The notes: generated from the sequence alone by a model not told the origin. A DNA stretch of 64,000 bases from Notospermus geniculatus (GCA_002633025.1 NMRB01000127.1:157097-221096); one strand, 5' to 3'. Shown: positions 22,401-36,226, counted from the stretch's first letter. Translations and numbers: made by a program.

Positions 22401-23465
22401 ATTGGAGCAATGAAACAAGTAAGTGTCTCTGATTTTGTATTGTATTTGATTTTTCCATCATGGAAGCCACAGCATTTTTGGCCCTGGTAAGTACGGAAGA
22501 GGCCATCTCAAGCTTCTCGTGTTCCTCACATGGATAGGCCTTTTACTTGCTGTCACAAAGGCACAAGGTACAAGGCAGTGTTCTTTTTGTATGGTTGCTC
22601 AAGGAAGCTAGAGCAAACCCTATGGTTTGTATCGGATTTGAATGATCGTCTATTCAAGCTTTTAAAAATGTTTTGTTCTCTCTTCAGATTGCCAACATAA
22701 TGGATGCCCCTTCGTCTTCAGACTTGAAACCGGACGGTACAGAAAGTGTGCCGTACTGTAACATTTCATTGCCGCGTGTACAGCCCCGACTGGCCCATGA
22801 TTCTGAATGTAAAGAAAGGCTCTTTATTGTCTGCAAGCCTTTTCCAATCAATGAGGGAGTCTTAAATGATGCTTTCTGTCGTTTTGGAAATCTAATTGAG
22901 GTTTTCCTTCAGCCAGGTATGTTATGTGTACTGCCCCCAAATTGGAAATGGTGTTACATCTACTTCTGGTCAGTGGGAGTGCGAGTACTTGAAGTAAGAG
23001 CTCTCTCCTGAGCTTCTGAGTACGTCGTAGCATAGAGAATCAATATTACTTCAATTAGCCATGCTTCCAAGTTCCACTGATGACAGGTGGAATGGAAATA
23101 TTGCCTTTTGCCATTAGGGAGCAGTATTAGTTACCGGTACGGGTATGTTATTTTTGTCCTGAAATAACTGAAGGAGTAAAAAGGCAAAACTTTGTGCCAT
23201 GCATGCTATGAATTTGCCATCCCAGTCAATTCTGTATGAATGCAACACAATTTCTGAACTTTTTTTAGGCAAAAACTTCGGATATGCTCGATATGGATGC
23301 AAAGAATCCGCCAACAAGGCCATTGATACACTCAACATGTGCGAAATCAATGGACAGTTGTTGAAAGTTTTGGTGGCTGATGCCCCACGGCATGAGCAAG
23401 ATCGACGACACAGTAGGAGTCCTGATCGGAAGCGAACGAGGAATTCAGAACATTGGGAGAGTTGA
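19445..23465 (+). CDS. RBM45: RNA-binding protein 45, four RRMs, complete
   Basis: RBM45 (Drb1) is a neural-enriched RNA-binding protein linked in vertebrates to stress granules and splicing. Exons: 19445-19613, 20251-20348, 20549-20674, 20879-21005, 21172-21369, 21574-21804, 22079-22199, 22304-22418, 22688-22916, 23269-23465; sum 1611 nt, 536 residues, all phases consistent. RRM1 (about 16-92) has SRLFII and GFSYVKFERTSDAALAMEKM; RRM2 (about 111-185) LRIFVVIPKDF, EFGDIEYVNIVRD, KGFGYVKF; RRM3 (about 283-360) around LFDLIPGLEFF and YPPGNPIGVRYA; RRM4 (about 438-515) ERLFIVCKPFP, CRFGNLIEVFLQPGKNFGYA. Between RRM2 and RRM3 lies an R/G/D/Y-rich stretch and then a Met-Gly-rich repeat (about 241-276) that human RBM45 lacks. 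The C-terminus RRHSRSPDRKRTRN looks like a nuclear localisation signal. The stop TGA is followed two bases later by GTGAGT, suggesting a 3' UTR intron. Confidence 0.94.
22460..22585 (-). mobile_element. SINE fragment (body) in RBM45 intron 8
   Basis: On the plus strand the words TTGGCCCTGGTAAGTACGGA, AGGCCATCTCAAGCTTCTCG and GACAAGGTACAAGGCA-like text recur in the same order at 26700-26825 and in part at 62320-62375. By the copy at 26690-26955, which has a tRNA head, the SINE is read on the minus strand. It carries a strong splice-donor match in the sense direction of RBM45. Confidence 0.65.
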
Positions 23466-23769
23466 AGGTGAGTAAAACAGATATCAGCAACTGACATGCA
23501 GATATTGGGAACTCGGGGGTACAGTGTTAGTTGTCTTTCATGAGGATGAAGCCTAAATTTGACAGGGACTGCCTGGAGTGAAAATTAGATGTTTGGACAT
23601 TTACAAGTACCTTTCTCCATTTGTAATAAAAGATGAGACATGTTAGCAGGAGAGGATCTCTGTGTGGTGAAATTATCCTTGCTTTGGTCAATGACCTTTT
23701 CACTTCACAGTCAAAAAAGGTAAGTGCCGAAAGGAAGTCTATAGAAATTCGTGGTACCACCTTTTATTC

Positions 23770-23882
23770 GTGGCTGCCATCTTGAAATCATGGCTACCAT
23801 CTTCAATTCATGGCTGCCATTTTGAATTCGTGGCTGCCATCTTGAAGTTATGGCTACTATCTGTGGCTGCCATCTTGAATTC
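23770..23882 (+). repeat. Minisatellite of about 20-24 bp, six units, GGCTGCCATCTTGAAT
   Basis: The unit TGGCTGCCATCTTGAATTCA is repeated about six times with point changes. Each unit carries (G/A)CCATCTT or a one-base variant, the core of the YY1 site (complement AAGATGGC). It lies about 300 bp past the RBM45 stop, in presumptive 3' UTR or its intron. Confidence 0.75.
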
Positions 23883-24639
23883 ACCAGTCCTTTTCCAGTT
23901 GATGACGCTGACAGTTTGCATGATATATTAGGGTGGCTGGAAGGAATTCATTGGAACGGTGGTGTCCCAATTCCCATCACAGTGTAGCCCTTTTAAACCT
24001 ACATAGAAGCAAGAATGGGTAATATATTCTTGATAGAAGGGACCTTAGTGTGAAGTTTCTATTTTGTTTACGAATTGCATGCAATTCATCATAAATCTTG
24101 CTTGATTTTCTAGTGACTTGGTGTTGGACTGAAGATAATGACGATCGACACATTGAGACAAGAATAAAACACAACTGACATGACCAAATCCTTCACTATG
24201 TAAATACAGATGACACGGCCACAAAGTAAGAAAAAGCAGTAACAGTTCCCAGTTCAGACACAAGATGACAGCAGTAACGAGTAATGGACCTCGGACATCT
24301 TGCAAGCTTTTGAAGTCGTAAACTTACTTGTTGAAATCTACGGAATGACCAAGGTAGACAACAAAACTTCTCACATTTTCCACCCTGGCCATTGATCGAC
24401 ATAGCCACCTGATGTTCGAGAAAAAAGGACCATGACTAAATGTTACAACTGATCAGAGCCCAGGACCAGCCTACAGCCGTCGGACAGGACAGGATACTGA
24501 CTCTTCATTACAGCCAAGGGACCCCCGACAAAACAGGTGAATTGATTTCCAGCAACATTCCAGGACATGTAATCACACAATAACAGGATCTCTTATTTTG
24601 TACACATTTGATTCAAACCAATGAGGACTTGACTGGTGT

Positions 24640-24760
24640 GACAGTTCCATACTGGCGAAGGTGCCAGATATGAGAAGTCGTGGGTTCGAATCCCACAAGA
24701 ACTGCTGATGACAAGAAGCGATGTACATTGCTTCATGTCATATGCAGTTTATAAGATGAC
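24640..24760 (+). mobile_element. tRNA-derived SINE fragment
   Basis: GTGGGTTCGAATCCCACAAG followed by AACTGCTGATGACAAGAAG; sister copy at 8655-8850. The B box is perfect; the A box region is degenerate. Confidence 0.5.
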
Positions 24761-25616
24761 TCCATACAAACAGCAGACATGTAGACAAGGATCGTGTCTC
24801 AAACCTATGACAGTTGTTCTATCACTCTGGACTTCGGTAGTCTTGATATATGACCCTCCACCACAAAACCAGTCAGAAGTTGCATGGAAAATGAGCCTAA
24901 ATGTACTGAGATGACACCAGGAGACAAGGAAAGAAATGGAATCACTCGGACTTCACAATAGACAGACAATTCTGAAATTGACAGATAGTTCAGTCCCAAC
25001 TTGCCAACCTCACGGCGCGACTTCCGACTGGTTTTGTGGTGGAGGGTCACATATAGTCCATTGTAGACCGAGAGAAAGTACTGCAATACATGTAGACCAC
25101 ATATCCCAAATTTGCACCCTTAGGACACATCCAGACTGTCAGATCTGTTGGGCAATACTCTTGGACAGTGACCTGCACCGTAATCAGACTTGTCAATTAA
25201 ATGTACAAAGTGTCATGTTTGGAATTATCCTAACGATTTGAAAAATGTCATGTGTACAAAATCAAATCAAATCAAAATACATGTACATGTTATATAGCTC
25301 TTTCTTGTATTTTGCTTTTGTTGATGAATAGGTTCATATCGTGGCTTTTGGCAATTGCATGTCATTCACTGCCGGAATCCATGACCCAGCTTATTTCATA
25401 GAATTTAAGGGAAAGATTAGACCAGATAGAAATCATTTGTTAGGTGGCCAATCTTAAAATACCTTGTAAAATTGCTTTTACCGGTAATCGTGCATTGCCA
25501 AAAAATTTGGCTAACAGTGAGTAAACTTTGTGTTGTTTTGTAAATTTTGTTACAGTACACATCATGTAAATGAATTATTGGCATTGAAGTGTTGTGTGCA
25601 TGTAGATTCAGTGATC

Positions 25617-25622
25617 AATAAA
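25617..25622 (+). terminator. Candidate distal polyadenylation signal for RBM45
   Basis: AATAAA in GATCAATAAAGG, with a second AATAAA-like word (AAATAAAC) 20 bases on. It is 2.1 kb from the stop; strand and use are inferred from gene orientation. Confidence 0.3.
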
Positions 25623-25666
25623 GGATTCTTTCTTCCAGAAATAAACTGTTGTTTGTTCATTCAGCC

Positions 25667-25792
25667 AATAGTGAGCTTTCGCAAGCGCCCGGTTAGGCCC
25701 TACGACGACGTTTATCTATTGTGCGAGTGCACCCGAACAATAGATAAACGTAGTCGTATGGCCTAACCGGGCGCTTGTGAAAGCTCACTATT
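25667..25792. mobile_element. Near-perfect 126-bp hairpin element
   Basis: The arm AATAGTGAGCTTTCGCAAGC continues through GCCCGGTTAGGCCCTACGAC and TTTATCTATTGT, and is matched inverted with only a few changes. The loop is about 13 nt (GCGAGTGCACCCG). It is almost all terminal inverted repeat, the smallest end of the MITE range. No clear target duplication. Confidence 0.7.
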
Positions 25793-26155
25793 CATGGCTT
25801 GATATACATGTACTACTAGTATGAAGCAAGATTGTGTTATCCTGATAGGGTAACCTGGTAACATTGGGGAGGAAGGCGGAGAATCCCTGGCAACACAAGA
25901 TGGATTCTTCGGTACCAGAGCACTCCACACTGGCAGATCCTGGCGTGGCACATGAGGTAATGAGCAGAGCCTGACATACGTTCATTCAGCCATTCATGGC
26001 ATGATATGAAGGAATATCTGGTCATCCTGATGCGGGGACATTGATTAGGGAGCATGACTTAGAAATCTTGATACGCAAGATGGATTCTATCAGCATGGTC
26101 AGCACCAGAGTTTTCCACACTGGCTCATTCCAACTGGCGGGGCACATGGCAAAGC
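25793..26155 (+). repeat. Tandem direct repeat, two units of about 190 bp
   Basis: TTCATGGC(T/A)TGATAT starts each unit (about 25791 and 25994). Both contain (T/A)CGCAAGATGGATTCT or ACACAAGATGGATTCT, ACCAGAG, TCCACACTGGC and GGCACATG. Overall identity is moderate. Confidence 0.65.
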
Positions 26156-26219
26156 CTGACGTGTGCCTACTAGCCGGCACCGCTGATGTTGCAGTGTGGC
26201 ACGTGGAGTTGGACATTGG

Positions 26220-26410
26220 TGTGTCCACTGGCAGGGTGCATGCGATGTCACAAGTTGCCCAACATGTGGCATACACATGTCTACTGGTGGGATACAATCA
26301 TGCTGTGGTGGGTGGAATGGGATATCAGCTGTGTCCACTAGCAGGGCACATGTGATGTCACGAGGTGCCTGACATAAGTGGCATACCCGTGTCCACTGGT
26401 GGGTGGTAAG
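26220..26410 (+). repeat. Direct repeat of about 72 bp
   Basis: GTGTCCACTGGCAGGGTGCA and GTGTCCACTAGCAGGGCACA each begin a block running through GATGTCAC, a CCCAACAT/CCTGACAT word, GTGGCATAC and CTACTGGTGGG or CCACTGGTGGG. The copies are offset by about 113 bp. Reading frames here are by-products of the repeat. Confidence 0.6.
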
Positions 26411-26689
26411 CATGTCCCTCCTCCCACAGGACTACATATGTATGGAGTGTATTTGTATAGAGCTTGTGCCGCGGCTCATTATGACGCAACTTTTGACCGG
26501 TGGTCCACCATGCTGACGTTGACGACAAAGTGCGCCACTTGTAGATCGCATCATGGTTGAAGACGCACACTCCACTTGCGTTGATGACAAACTGCACCAC
26601 ATGGTTCACCGACGTCGTTTGACATCAATTTGACCGTCAAGATGGCGGATTTTTCCGTGATGACGTCATCTGCACAAGCTCTATTTCAT

Positions 26690-26955
26690 TTTTCCATCAG
26701 GGCCGACACTATAGCATTATTGGCCCTGGTAAGTACGGAGGAGGCCATCACAAGCTACTCATGTTCCTCACTTTGATGGGGTCTTTTACTTGCCCTTGCA
26801 AAGACACAAGGTACAAGGCACCACGGCTTACTGTTCCATGCGACGGACTGAAGAGCCGGGAATGAAATCCCATTAGGCCCGGGCTGGATTCGAACGCGGG
26901 ACCTGCCGCTTGCTAAGTGGATGTGATAACCACTAGGCTATCAGGTTCCTCATGA
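26690..26955 (-). mobile_element. Full-length-looking SINE with Val-like tRNA head
   Basis: On the minus strand the element starts with TAGCCTAGTGGTTATCAC (A box) and CGCGTTCGAATCCAGCC (B box), like tRNA-Val. A body follows containing AAGCCGTGGT, GGGCAAGTAAAAGACCCCAT and TACTTACCAGGGCCAATAAT, and it ends near a TTTTTCC stretch. Copies of the body are at 22460-22585 and 62310-62380. It lies in the spacer between RBM45 and CKAP2. Confidence 0.7.
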
Positions 26956-27775
26956 AGTGTCAGCGTAACTTATAGGGATACAGCAATAAAGGAAAGAGTT
27001 AATCAAGTCAATTTATATTCCAGAATATGATTATTCAACAGTTCATCTGTATGGAGGTTGGCCTGATACCATACAATCTACAGCCACAGCATAGGCCATA
27101 CTGTTCATCAAGTAAAAATTCCCTACATCAGTAACTTACTACATTGTTGTAGGAGAATAAGCCACATCGGAGAAACATGTATACTTGGATTAAAGTGTGG
27201 TACAAAATCATTCCATTGTCATCACAGGTGTAGCTAGCGTCACAGAAAAATGCATCTTTCATGCAGATTTTGACAAAAAAAAGTGCAATTTTGCCTCCCC
27301 ATCACATGCCCCCTCCCAGACAAAAAAGCTAGCTATGGCCCTGTCCGTGCAGCTAAAACTTCTAAGCGTTCAACTTTCTCATTACCAACGTGACACATTA
27401 AACAAAGAGTAATAAATACGACAGTAAAATGAACTACCACAGCATGTACCGGTAGTTCTGAAAAAGAACTACATCATACTCAGTAATATTATGGATTACT
27501 AACTTGGTGAGGCAGTACCGTAACAAAAATTCATGAAGTTTGCCATGCATTTCAAAGATTTCTACCAACCTCTAACTCTTGGACTAACTGACTAAGAAAA
27601 ACAATGCACTGTAAAACACTCTGTATAATATAAGGAAATTGCCGAAGGCAAAGTAGCAAATAAAGGTTAAAAACTAAACATGGACACGACACAAAATGAT
27701 GGGACAATTGAAGCAAGAATATGAAAGAGAAGCATAATTTCATGAAGAGGACAATGTCTGCAATTCATCATTTAG
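26956..27775. other. Spacer, nothing recognised
   Basis: AT-rich sequence between the SINE and the CKAP2 3' end. No conserved reading frame, no inverted-repeat element and no tandem repeat stood out. Confidence 0.5.
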
Positions 27776-27781
27776 TTTATT
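27776..27781 (-). terminator. CKAP2 polyadenylation signal
   Basis: AATAAA on the minus strand (TTTATT on the plus), only about 33 bp past the stop codon, implying a very short 3' UTR. Confidence 0.55.
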
Positions 27782-27813
27782 TCATTGAACAACACGGCAA
27801 TTATAAACCGTCG

Positions 27814-30800
27814 TCAATTCTCCCCAGAATCGCTCTCCTCTTCATCCAAGTCTAACCGCCCATGAAGACTGAAGTTTTCACTGTACAGCGTCTTCCTTCT
27901 CTTGTTCTCTGAAAGATCATCCATGTTATCGATCACCTCGTCATGGTCCTGAAGCATCTTGGGTAAATTTGTGAAGCTCTTTCGTGTTGAACGGCGGACT
28001 GGTGTGAGGACATAACACGTCGGACTGTTGTCATCATCATTCAGGCTCAAACTGCAAGGAGGCAAATAAGAAGGGTGAAATTCTGACAAAGAAAACAGGA
28101 CTTAAGTCTAAACATGTAGGGATGGTTGGTAGACAACAAAACTAACTCACTTTTTCATGAGAGGCGTACAGGATGACACAGAGTACTTCACTGTGGATGA
28201 ATTAATGATGTTTTCTTTATCCACTTGGTGTTGAACTCTTGACATTTTCCTTGGCATCGTGAGAGGGGCTTCCAGGATCCTAACAGACCGACGTGTTCGC
28301 TTCCTCTCTGTCTGTGGCCTTTGCTTTTCATCCTCGTTCCTGGCTTCTTCGTGATGTTGAAGTTGTCGGGACGTGAAGTCGTTTAATGCTTTTAGAATAT
28401 CCATCTTGGGCTGCAAGAAGAACACACAAATCATCTACGACGCTAAGAATTCTCATCAAAAGAAGAGGCATAATTGTTTAACCAGCTGTACAAAAAGCCG
28501 AGTTGGACTTGTGATCAGTAAAACATTACCTCTGCTTCTGACTTCAAAGCATCGTCATAAACTTCCACCGTTCTTCCATCATTCCCAAGAACTTCAGTAA
28601 GTCGAGCTTTACACAACCAATAGGAGGAGACGGTCTGGCTGTTGTGGACTTTTTCGACCAGTCTGTCAAGTTCTGCAAGTACGTCCTCAGCTGGTGTACC
28701 CTGAAAATTCATAGGTTACATGATGTATCAATAGCACTCACAGACAGAATGAGGCCAATGTTTAGCACTGAATGACCTGCTGAGGCATTTGCTACATTTT
28801 GTTGTGCATGGTACCAAAAATTCATAAGCGAGCGCTCTTATGAATTTTTGATGGTACTCACCTCCTCATATTTCTCCATACAAGTACCAACATGTCTCTT
28901 TACTTCCCGTGCAATATCTTCATGGTCAAGCACAGTTTTCTGAAAAAGAAGACTGGTCCATTATAAATTGGCCTTGGAAGTGGTCATCAGTTACACAAGT
29001 TACACACTGGATACAAGTATGAACAAAAAGACATTGATTACACGTACACGTAGCTATAGATTTTATTTTATTATAAATGTCAAAGAACGGAGGGCCTAGA
29101 GTCTGCTCACCTGCCGAGCCAGCTGACACTCATCAAGACCAGGACTGTCCAGCTGAACTGGACTTCTCCACGGCTTGTCTTGTGATCTATGAAAACATGC
29201 TGTGTGTCGGTGCCGCTCAGGGGTCTTGCCTCGCGCCTTCAACCAGGACTGTAGTTTCTCGCTGCCATCAGAAAAGCGAGATGGAAACAAAGGTACAATA
29301 TGAATTTCAATATAAAAATCAGGGTAGAGTATCAAAATTAAGACTAAATCATACTTTGTAAATGTAGATTATTCATAATATCAAAGACAGAAAGTAACTG
29401 ACCGCAACTGACGCCGTTCTTCATCCAGTGAATTTCCCGGCGTTCTTGGAGTTCTGACTGAGATGGGAGGGTTCCTTGATCCAGCTGGTGTGCTGGCCAA
29501 TCTTGACACCGATTTAGAGACACTTAATCTTGCTTTCTTTGCACTTGCTTCACTTGTGGAGAAATTCAACGGTCGTTTTGCACCTTTCCTCTTACATGGT
29601 GTCTTTGTCGTTGGAGTCTTCTTTAAATTCTCTCCATCTTTTTTATCAGACGACACATAAGACTGGATGATTGTAGACAATTTCTTTGAAGAGGCAATAT
29701 AGGAGTTGGGTCGAGACTTGCCAACACTAGTGGTAGATTTGGTCCCAATGTTGGCATTTTGCCTGCAAATGAAGATGTAAACATGAGTATGTAATTGGTT
29801 TAAGTCCTCTTAGAAACATGATATGTAGCTTCAAGGAACCTGTGGGAGAACTTGCCTATTCTTCAGTGGTTTGACTTCTTTTTTTGCCTTCCATGCCTCA
29901 AGTCGTTCCCTGTAATAGTGAGAAGAACATGAAGACAGGGGCCATTTCTTGCCATGTTACCAAGCAGTTTAATACAACTTATAATCTGAACATGGAAACT
30001 TCATCATTTTAATCCAGAATTATCCAATAATGGAATGTAAATGGTGACTATCAGTGTCTGGTAAAGCTGATAGAAAGGGTAATCTACATGTACCGTAATG
30101 TACAAAACTAAAACAAGCACTTCATGTGCACATCAAAAAAATTTTAATTAAAACCATACTTACTTCAATAATTCAGCTTGTCTCCTGCCCCCTCTTTCAC
30201 AAGCTGGTTGTGATGGCCCCTTTGTTTTTTGATTGACTTTACTGGCAGCAGTGAAATTCCTTGAAAGCCGCCTGGTGCCCTTGACATTCACTAAACTATT
30301 TCGTTTCATCACATTTTTTGTTGCATAACTTTTGGGAATATTGCCATGAGGTTTTAAAACCCTGGCATAGCTGTGACTGTTGTCATCTTTTCCTCTTTGC
30401 GATGCAACACGTGGACAAGGGTTTTCTTTTGGTTCTTGCGTAGCTTTTACCAACGCCTTGCCTTTGACATCTGGTTCATCTTTTTTAAAGGACTTGGTGG
30501 CTTTTGAAGGTGGTTTTTCAACTGCTGCCCCGACCACAGGGTCAATTTTCCGTATCCTCTGATCCCTATTTGGAGCCAGGGACAGAGTAGGCCTCTTCGG
30601 GTTGGCAGCAGCAACAACACGGCCAGATGCTGAGTTCTTCTTTGCCTCTCGCCATTTCTGCAGTCGTTCCTTCAGTATTTCTGAAATTGCAATAAAATTG
30701 AAAATCAATAATTTAAAGCTGCACGATGGCGTCAGAGACGAGAGTAGAGTGTGCAGCAAGCTGTTGAATGAATGCTAGAACTATCATCAGAAAATAGGCC

Positions 30801-30987
30801 CCTTTCGAAAGTCTTCAGCGGGTAATAACAATATTGTTACAATATCCTCGCCCCAGGTCAAAATACAAACGACGTAGGCCTACATGAACAGTACCGGTAG
30901 CCTACGTACATCATTCACGTTTTGACCCAGGGCCAGGGCGAGGATGTTGTTCGGCCTATTACCCGCTCCGCGCTGAGGAGTGAACAT
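27814..30987 (-). CDS. CKAP2: Cytoskeleton-associated protein 2 family (CKAP2/CKAP2L)
   Basis: CKAP2 and CKAP2L bind spindle microtubules and are destroyed by APC/C at mitotic exit (family knowledge). Exons on the minus strand: 30987-30963 (tentative), 30680-30164, 29909-29856, 29762-29403, 29261-29111, 28939-28862, 28700-28530, 28410-28151, 28051-27814; 1854 nt, about 617 residues, against 683 (CKAP2) and 745 (CKAP2L) in human. Diagnostic: a helical SSYWLCKARLTEVLG segment matching VKYWICLARIE of CKAP2, VKYSVSSCTPLMK, and the C-terminal block YVLTPVRRSTRKSFTNLPKM followed by LQDHDE, matching LTPVRRSRRLQ...LPDMLKDH. Two ERLQKW/ERLEAW-type basic helices lie in the N-terminal half. A KEN box (VDKENIIN, about 517-519) sits in the C-terminal part. 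The intron after 29856 uses a GC donor (AG|GCAAGT), required by phase. The start exon supplies MFTPQRGA and G|AA joins in frame, but it lies in a foldback repeat; otherwise the unspliced frame opens at 30759. Confidence 0.85.
28806..28857. repeat. Hairpin overlapping a CKAP2 splice donor
   Basis: GTACCAAAAATTCATAAG and CTTATGAATTTTTGATGGTA form an inverted repeat with an 8-nt loop (CGAGCGCT). On the minus strand the stem begins within the donor GTGAGTACC of the exon 28939-28862, so in the pre-mRNA part of the 5' splice site is in the stem. Confidence 0.7.
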
Positions 30988-31026
30988 GGAGATGGTGAAG
31001 TCTGAAGACTTGCGAAAGGGGCCTAT
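30792..31026. mobile_element. Foldback element upstream of CKAP2
   Basis: AGGCCCCTTTCGAAAGTCTT at the left is matched inverted by GAAGACTTGCGAAAGGGGCC at the right. Inner blocks TTTTGACC, GGGCGAGGAT, TTGTT and TATTACCCGCT also pair. The right arm has about 35 extra bases, and those contain the predicted CKAP2 start codon. Confidence 0.65.
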
Positions 31027-31181
31027 TCTGCTATTCTTCTTCCCCCAACAGATTAAGAGATGGGAACCAACTCTACTCAAATTCAAGAAGAACATGTGGC
31101 ACCTCAGACCTGTCCAGACCCCCGGGGTTCCAGTGCCGCTATATTCACTTCTAAATTTCTGGGTGCCGCCTAAGTATGTTG

Positions 31182-31560
31182 TGTGATACGACCACCAGAC
31201 GGCAACTTTGATGGCCTGGGGGGCCAAAATTTTCTAGTGTAGGGCGAACGTGGAGGGGGGTGTGGGGGCACTCCTAGACCGAAAACTCCGGTCTCCGAAC
31301 ATAACACAGATGTTATGATTCTACGACCGGATACAACCTGCCTATTCCACACGGGACTAGTGTATAACGAAAATTTGCATATCAATTAGTCAAACACGCC
31401 GCACTTTTATTGTGAATATCTCGAAAACCTACAGTGGAAATCGCTTTTAACANTGATACGACCACCAGACAGCAACTTTGATGGCCTGAGGGACCTAAAT
31501 TTTCTAGTGTAGGGCGAACGTGGAGGGGGGTCTGGGGGCACTCCCCCAGAAAAATTTGAA
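31182..31560 (+). repeat. Direct repeat of about 95 bp, two copies
   Basis: TGATACGACCACCAGAC, GCAACTTTGATGGCCTG, TTTTCTAGTGTAGGGCGAAC and GTGGAGGGGGGT occur in the same order at 31182-31276 and 31454-31545. The GGGGGCACTCC stretch after them is typical of an interspersed repeat end. One N lies at about 31453. Confidence 0.75.
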
Positions 31561-31855
31561 AATTTAAGTGCTTTTAGATGCATTTTCCTGGCATCTGAGA
31601 GCAAAATACTTGAATTTAGAATTGGGTGCCACCAAATTGCATTTTGGTGCCGCAGAGATCCCCTTTAAAGCTTCCAAAGTGCCGCATGCGGCACTCTGTT
31701 CATTTTTCCTTGGTGCCGCCAAAATATTTTTAGGTGCCGTCGGCGGCTCTTGGTGCCGCGTTTGGACATGGCTGCACCTTCGGGCGACCACGACGTCACT
31801 TCAGCATGTTCAGCTGCATGCAGCACCCCCACCAGCATGACCAGTATAGCAACAT

Positions 31856-31881
31856 CACACACACACACACACACACACACC
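31856..31881 (+). repeat. CA dinucleotide microsatellite, about 13 units
   Basis: Uninterrupted CACACA run in the CKAP2-PSMC5 spacer. Confidence 0.95.
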
Positions 31882-32194
31882 ATGCACACGGCACGGTGCG
31901 ATGCATGGCAAAGTGGCCTACGAAAATCCGGATACAAAAACCGTACGCCTAGGCCCTACTGATCTGTCATGGTATCTCTACCTTGTTCATTATTCATCTT
32001 GAACTTATCATAAACGATCTGGCCCTAAAAAACTTAGGGAAACATCAATATTTTGTCACTTTCTTCATCGAGCGACTTGATTGAAATTTCATGATTTTGT
32101 TTTTCCCCGACTCTTATTATCCTCGTCTGTGATTGGCCAAATTACAAATACGTCATCAATTTTTCATCAATTTTCCGGATATTACCGACTATGT

Positions 32195-32385
32195 CGTCAC
32201 TTCTGGATATTTCAGATTTCCATGATTTCTCATTTTGATATGCAAATTAAGTATGACGTCATCAGTTGTGGACATTTACAACTTTTCATGATTTCTCATT
32301 TTGCTATGCAAATTAAGTGTGACGTCATCAGTTCTGGCCATTTGCAGATTTTCATGATTTCTTATTTTGATATGCAAATTAGGTG
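32195..32385 (+). promoter_or_regulatory. Tandem octamer plus CRE array upstream of PSMC5
   Basis: A 66-bp unit is repeated: TTTCATGATTTCTCATTTTG, then TATGCAAATTAAG, then TGACGTCATCAGTT and a CTGG/TGTGG linker. ATGCAAAT (POU octamer) occurs at 32240, 32306 and 32372; TGACGTCA (CRE) at 32254 and 32320; the third unit has lost its CRE. A more decayed unit precedes. The array ends about 215 bp before the PSMC5 start codon. Confidence 0.6.
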
Positions 32386-32599
32386 AGTCCAGCAGTTCAT
32401 TTACAGTCTATGGAAAGCAGGCGATTCGAACTAAATTTATTTACTTAATTTACTTGCACAGAGTCTGTGCTGTTACTCAAAATACATTTAATTGTAGTTT
32501 ATGAGTTTTTCATCTAAATATGGTTGACCCCTCTTATTGGTTTAATTCCTCCAAGGTTTTAGTTTCCGCCAATACGCTCTAAATCGGGAGCAAATCAAG

Positions 32600-35869
<3,270 letters not shown>

Positions 35870-36226
35870 GAAGACAGTTCTCTAGTGGCTAAAAATACAA
35901 AGTCCTTGCTTCCATTTGATATGGATTTATCAAGAGTTCATTCCAGAATTAGATGTGGTGTCACAGAGTTGGTCTCTATTGTAAACATCTGAGCACAGGT
36001 TGAATGTGAGCACTCATTGCTGCTCAGAACCTCAATGAACCTCATTTGTCTGTGGCAGTGAAGTGCTGCATGGGTTTCAACAATAGGGAATATGGTTGGG
36101 GAACTCTGGAATCTGATGTCTACAGCTTGGGCCAAGGAAGGTGTTAATGGGGCTAGGAACTTGATACATTTCTCTGTAAATTATAAATGTGTTGTGAAAG
36201 TTAATGGGAGTTCAACTGAGAAGTGA

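Larger units (their letters stand above)
23466..25666 (+). other. RBM45 3' UTR and spacer
   Basis: No coding exon recognised. It contains the minisatellite at 23770, a tRNA-like SINE fragment at about 24640-24760 with GGGTTCGAATCCCACAAGAA, and AATAAA at 25617-25622 that could end a long RBM45 3' UTR. A GTGAGT donor right after the stop suggests at least one UTR intron. Confidence 0.4.
30988..32599. other. Divergent spacer between CKAP2 and PSMC5
   Basis: Contains the right part of the foldback, two copies of a roughly 95-bp repeat (31182-31276 and 31454-31545), a CA microsatellite, and the octamer/CRE array. A run of GTGCCGCC-type words at 31690-31770 is locally repetitive. No exon was recognised. 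Confidence 0.5.

Noticed and set aside
31734-31962. Plus-strand frames across the CA microsatellite
   Set aside because: Contain HTHTHTH repeats from the CA run; no other coding evidence.
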